From Rusavskia elegans (Eukaryota > Ascomycota > Lecanoromycetes > Teloschistales > Teloschistaceae), in assembly GCA_011316305.1 (NCBI GenBank), contig SAUG01000007.1, positions 453,182 through 517,181 on the forward strand: a stretch of 64,000 nt of DNA, written 5' to 3'. The notes under the pieces are model-generated. The model was not told where the DNA came from. It ran no database searches and saw only the letters and a program-made list of their open reading frames with translations. The translations under genes were made by a program, and so were the position numbers. This document shows, piece after piece, positions 61,379-64,000 of the stretch; position 1 is the stretch's first letter; every line of letters begins with the position of its first letter.

Positions 61379-61971
61379 TACGTCTGCCAGTGTGCAATAT
61401 GGAGTAGCTGGCTGGGTGTATCTGCAGCCATGTATAGTACTGAGCATGGCGTTATGGTGTTTAGAGCGTTCGCACAGGATACCCAACGCAGGACCGAATA
61501 ACCATGTATCATAGCCTGAAGCGTATAGCAAAACGTTATGGATCTATAAATGATTCAATTTAAGATCCCTTTAATTCCACCAATTGAATGACCAGATCCA
61601 AAATAATTGATAGCGCAGGTACGAGTACGGATGTCTGTACTGGCAGAAAGCCCTCACCGCCTTTCAATATTCCGAGGCCGGATTTAGCGATTGGATTTGG
61701 TCGACGACGTCCTATTGTCACGAACAATGAATGCAGCCATCAACCCCTGGCTTCAATGCCATAATAGGCAGTTTCGGCAGGATGCAACTCATATTGGACA
61801 ATCCATTTCCTCTGGATCCTATGCTCTGTCTACTTCAACAGCCCTGGACATCCAATACCCTTCCTTAACGTTTCACTAGACGCTTCATCAGACTTTCCTG
61901 CTCAATACTACATCTCGCCCTCCCCGCCGTCTTCGGCTCCCTATCAATAGCTCCAGCTCCCTGCAACGATC
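61379..61971. other. intergenic region YND1 to 61,972 gene
   Basis: 593 bp with no supported feature. Confidence 0.45.
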
Positions 61972-63380
61972 ATGCCCTTTCTCCAGAATCTTCGCCGAAG
62001 CCTTGGAGGCTACTGGACGCCGGAAAAGCAAAAGACCCGGCACTTGACGAGATCTCCTTCTGCCCAGAGGCGCACAACGAGATCCCCTTCTCTGGCAGAT
62101 GGCGAAGCGCGGCTGGACCGTGAGGGTAGTGCTTCTCCCACAAAGCGCACCTCGAAGTGGATCACAGAACTTAGGGATATTTCCAGAACATCAGGGGCGC
62201 TGGGCGTCAAAGGCGGCCGAATAGTCAAAGGCCCAGTTACCAATAGGCAAGCTACAAAAGGAAAAGTCAAGTTTTGGGACCGGGTCCTTCCTAGATTCCT
62301 CTCCCAGCAGCCAGCCGAGATTCGGGACGACATTGAAGGTTCCACCCTAGTGGACAGAGATCGTGCCAGCATTACTCCTGATTTTGACGACGAGGACACT
62401 CAGATTGACGTCAATGGCACTTCCCAAGCCGAAAGTCACTCTAATGTCGGGGCTAGAGAAACCCCCGATGTTGAAGAAGGGGAAGCGGGCCCGTCCTTAA
62501 TCACACCTGGAGATGATGATCGGTACTATCAGCCTACTAAGGAGGATCTTGAGGTCATGAAGAGCTGGACACATGGCCAAGTCTGGTTATTCCATGAGCT
62601 CAACAATCGATGCTTCAAGCCTTTGATCCGCGAAACCTGGCGCAACTATGATTTTGTCACCTTCCCGGATGATGTTGTTTCCAACGACGACGAAAAAGTA
62701 CCCATTAAACCCCTTTTCGGTAGCGAGTACAATGGTAAGTCACTCCATTCTGGTCTGATGTATCTGATACGCCAGCTTACGTTCTCTTCAACATAGCCTG
62801 CCGAGCCCTCAGAAAGCTCTTCTTTCTCGGCAGTCGTGTCCGCGATAAGGTAGTCTGTGGTCTCCGGTCTGAGCCGGCCATGCGCCGTGAGTTGCATGAC
62901 TTCTACAAGTGGACTATCATGGACGCCGGCCTGTCAAGCATAGCCATCACCCCCCTTGTCACCATCTGCACCGCCTTCCCCAACGAGCACGTCGATTCTG
63001 TCGTCGGTCGTGTTACGGACCGTTTGCACGAACTTGGGCGTCAGTACCGTCATCTCTTCAGCGCCAAAGATCCCGAGACGGGCAAGTTGATCAGGGACTC
63101 TGAAACGCGCAGTCCGATCTATATTAGGGAGCTGCCAACCTTGTACGGGATTGTAATCTACAAGCATGTCGGCACCGTCGTGACGTACGATTCCCGGTTT
63201 CCCAAGAAAGGAGTGCAGCTCATGAACACGAACAATTTCACAGACGGGGGCGAAGATGTGTGGCATGCGTTTTCGATGGCGATTGTGATGGTGAAAGCAA
63301 GGGACGATCTCCTGATGATGATGAAAGATGGAGTGTCTTTCCCTGAGATTGAAGAGGATTCGTTTGACCCGGACGCATGA
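61972..63380 (+). CDS. unidentified fungal protein
   Basis: Exons 61972-62734 and 62797-63380 (intron 62 bp, splits an Ala codon); 448 aa. I do not recognise the family. The N-terminal ~150 residues are basic with Arg/Ser/Thr-rich low complexity (LTRSPSAQRRTTRSPSL), followed by an acidic patch. The C-terminal ~260 residues look globular: DLEVMKSWTHGQVWLFHELNNRCFKPLIRETW, CRALRKLFFLGSRVRDKVVCG, FYKWTIMDAGLSSIAITPLVTICTAF, LPTLYGIVIYKHVGTVVTYDS and WHAFSMAIVMVKARDDLLMM. There is no signal peptide or clear membrane helix. Conserved-looking Trp and Cys positions suggest a real domain rather than disorder. A nuclear or cytosolic role is a guess. Confidence 0.8.
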
Positions 63381-64000
63381 TACATACAGAGTCGACAGGC
63401 TTCTATCTGCATTACATGGAGGAGTTGGAGGTGTGTCTTGTTCTCATGCATCATTCTGGATTTCGAAGATACCCCCTTTTTATTTTGAGTGCATGCATGG
63501 TAGGGAGGGCAACTCATTCGATACTTGGACTTATTATGTAGCCAACTGTTGAGATCTAGCACAGTGATTAGCCAATTCAACTCTTGCTCCCCTTCCATTC
63601 GTGGAAGTCTAAATGATGGTCAGAACGATATCCTCTATCGAGGTACCTACCGCATGTTGTGCGCCCCTTGTTACCAACGACTCTCAATATCAACAAGGTC
63701 GGTGTGTCATGAAAGATCAATCGCTCGCCAGAATCAACTGCAGGCCGTCGTAACGCTCATATATATCAATTTCCCCCTCTCTCGTACCTCAATCTCGTCT
63801 ATCCTCTCCGCCGCGCTCCTCGCCACCCCCCTCGTCTCCTCCCTAACCACCTACCTCCCCCTGCCCTCTCACCCACCCAAACCTCTCCTTGCAAAACCCC
63901 ACCTCTCAACCGTAAACCCCCCTTCCCCTCCCACATGCCCCCCCACCCACCCCCCCCCCCCCCCCCCCCCCTATCCTCTATTCTCAGCACCATCGTCATT
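63381..64000. other. terminal intergenic region, increasingly C-rich
   Basis: 620 bp. From about 63,770 the plus strand is almost pure pyrimidine, ending in the poly-C run. It may be the leader or promoter of a gene beyond the window. Confidence 0.5.
63951..63971 (+). repeat. poly-C homopolymer (about 21 bases)
   Basis: An unbroken C run, immediately preceded by C-rich repeats. The exact length in a read-based assembly is uncertain, because homopolymers of this size are often miscounted. Confidence 0.85.

Noticed and set aside
63799..63999. Gly/Trp/Arg-rich minus-strand frame
   Set aside because: Pure by-product of the poly-pyrimidine plus strand.

Overview
The window looks like a chromosome segment of a filamentous ascomycete (Pezizomycotina). 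The evidence is many short introns (about 46-95 bp, mostly GT..AG with CTAAC/CTGAC-like branch sites), typical fungal housekeeping genes in single copy, and a 14-kb AT-rich block bearing the signature of repeat-induced point mutation (RIP). The class cannot be fixed from the sequence; Dothideomycetes or a relative is a guess.

1-14,090: gene-free, RIP-mutated transposon block. CpA and TpG are almost absent, TpA is in great excess, CpG survives, and no long reading frame remains. The nesting can be read base by base. A Copia-type relic on the minus strand holds RT and Gag zinc-knuckle fossils. Two copies of a ~565-bp TA-flanked non-autonomous element follow. The second copy is split by a 472-bp solo LTR (target duplication ATCAG) and by a complete 6.7-kb Ty3/Gypsy element (two 472-bp LTRs, target duplication CTATC). 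Composition changes abruptly to normal at about 14,090.

14,100-26,000: the block edge carries a decayed gene (14,335-14,964) and a GMP synthetase whose C-terminus appears frame-shifted. Next come BCP1 and chorismate mutase (convergent), mitochondrial fission adaptor MDV1, CCT subunit alpha, and an aldo/keto reductase pseudogene with two stops of RIP type plus frameshifts.

27,000-43,000: a single-pass SH3 membrane protein with a Cys-rich ectodomain, cytosolic prolyl-tRNA synthetase, Hikeshi/OPI10, a Nudix/DUF4743 hydrolase, RPB8, ELP4, SEN34, a BSC6-like MFS transporter, an EIF1AD-like protein, ALG3 and a hemerythrin-domain protein.

43,100-64,000: protein kinase C (cell-wall integrity), a SNG1/DUF3533 membrane protein, the Rieske subunit of complex III, a Dpb3/CHRAC-type histone-fold protein, a CLC chloride transporter with CBS domains, two fungal proteins I do not recognise (57,465 and 61,972), and the Golgi apyrase YND1. 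The window ends in a strongly C-rich stretch.

The genes form no cluster or pathway; this is ordinary core-genome gene order next to a transposon island. Exon coordinates come from manual splicing by reading-frame continuity, splice consensus and family conservation; none has been checked by alignment or RNA data. I found no tRNA, rRNA or CRISPR array.
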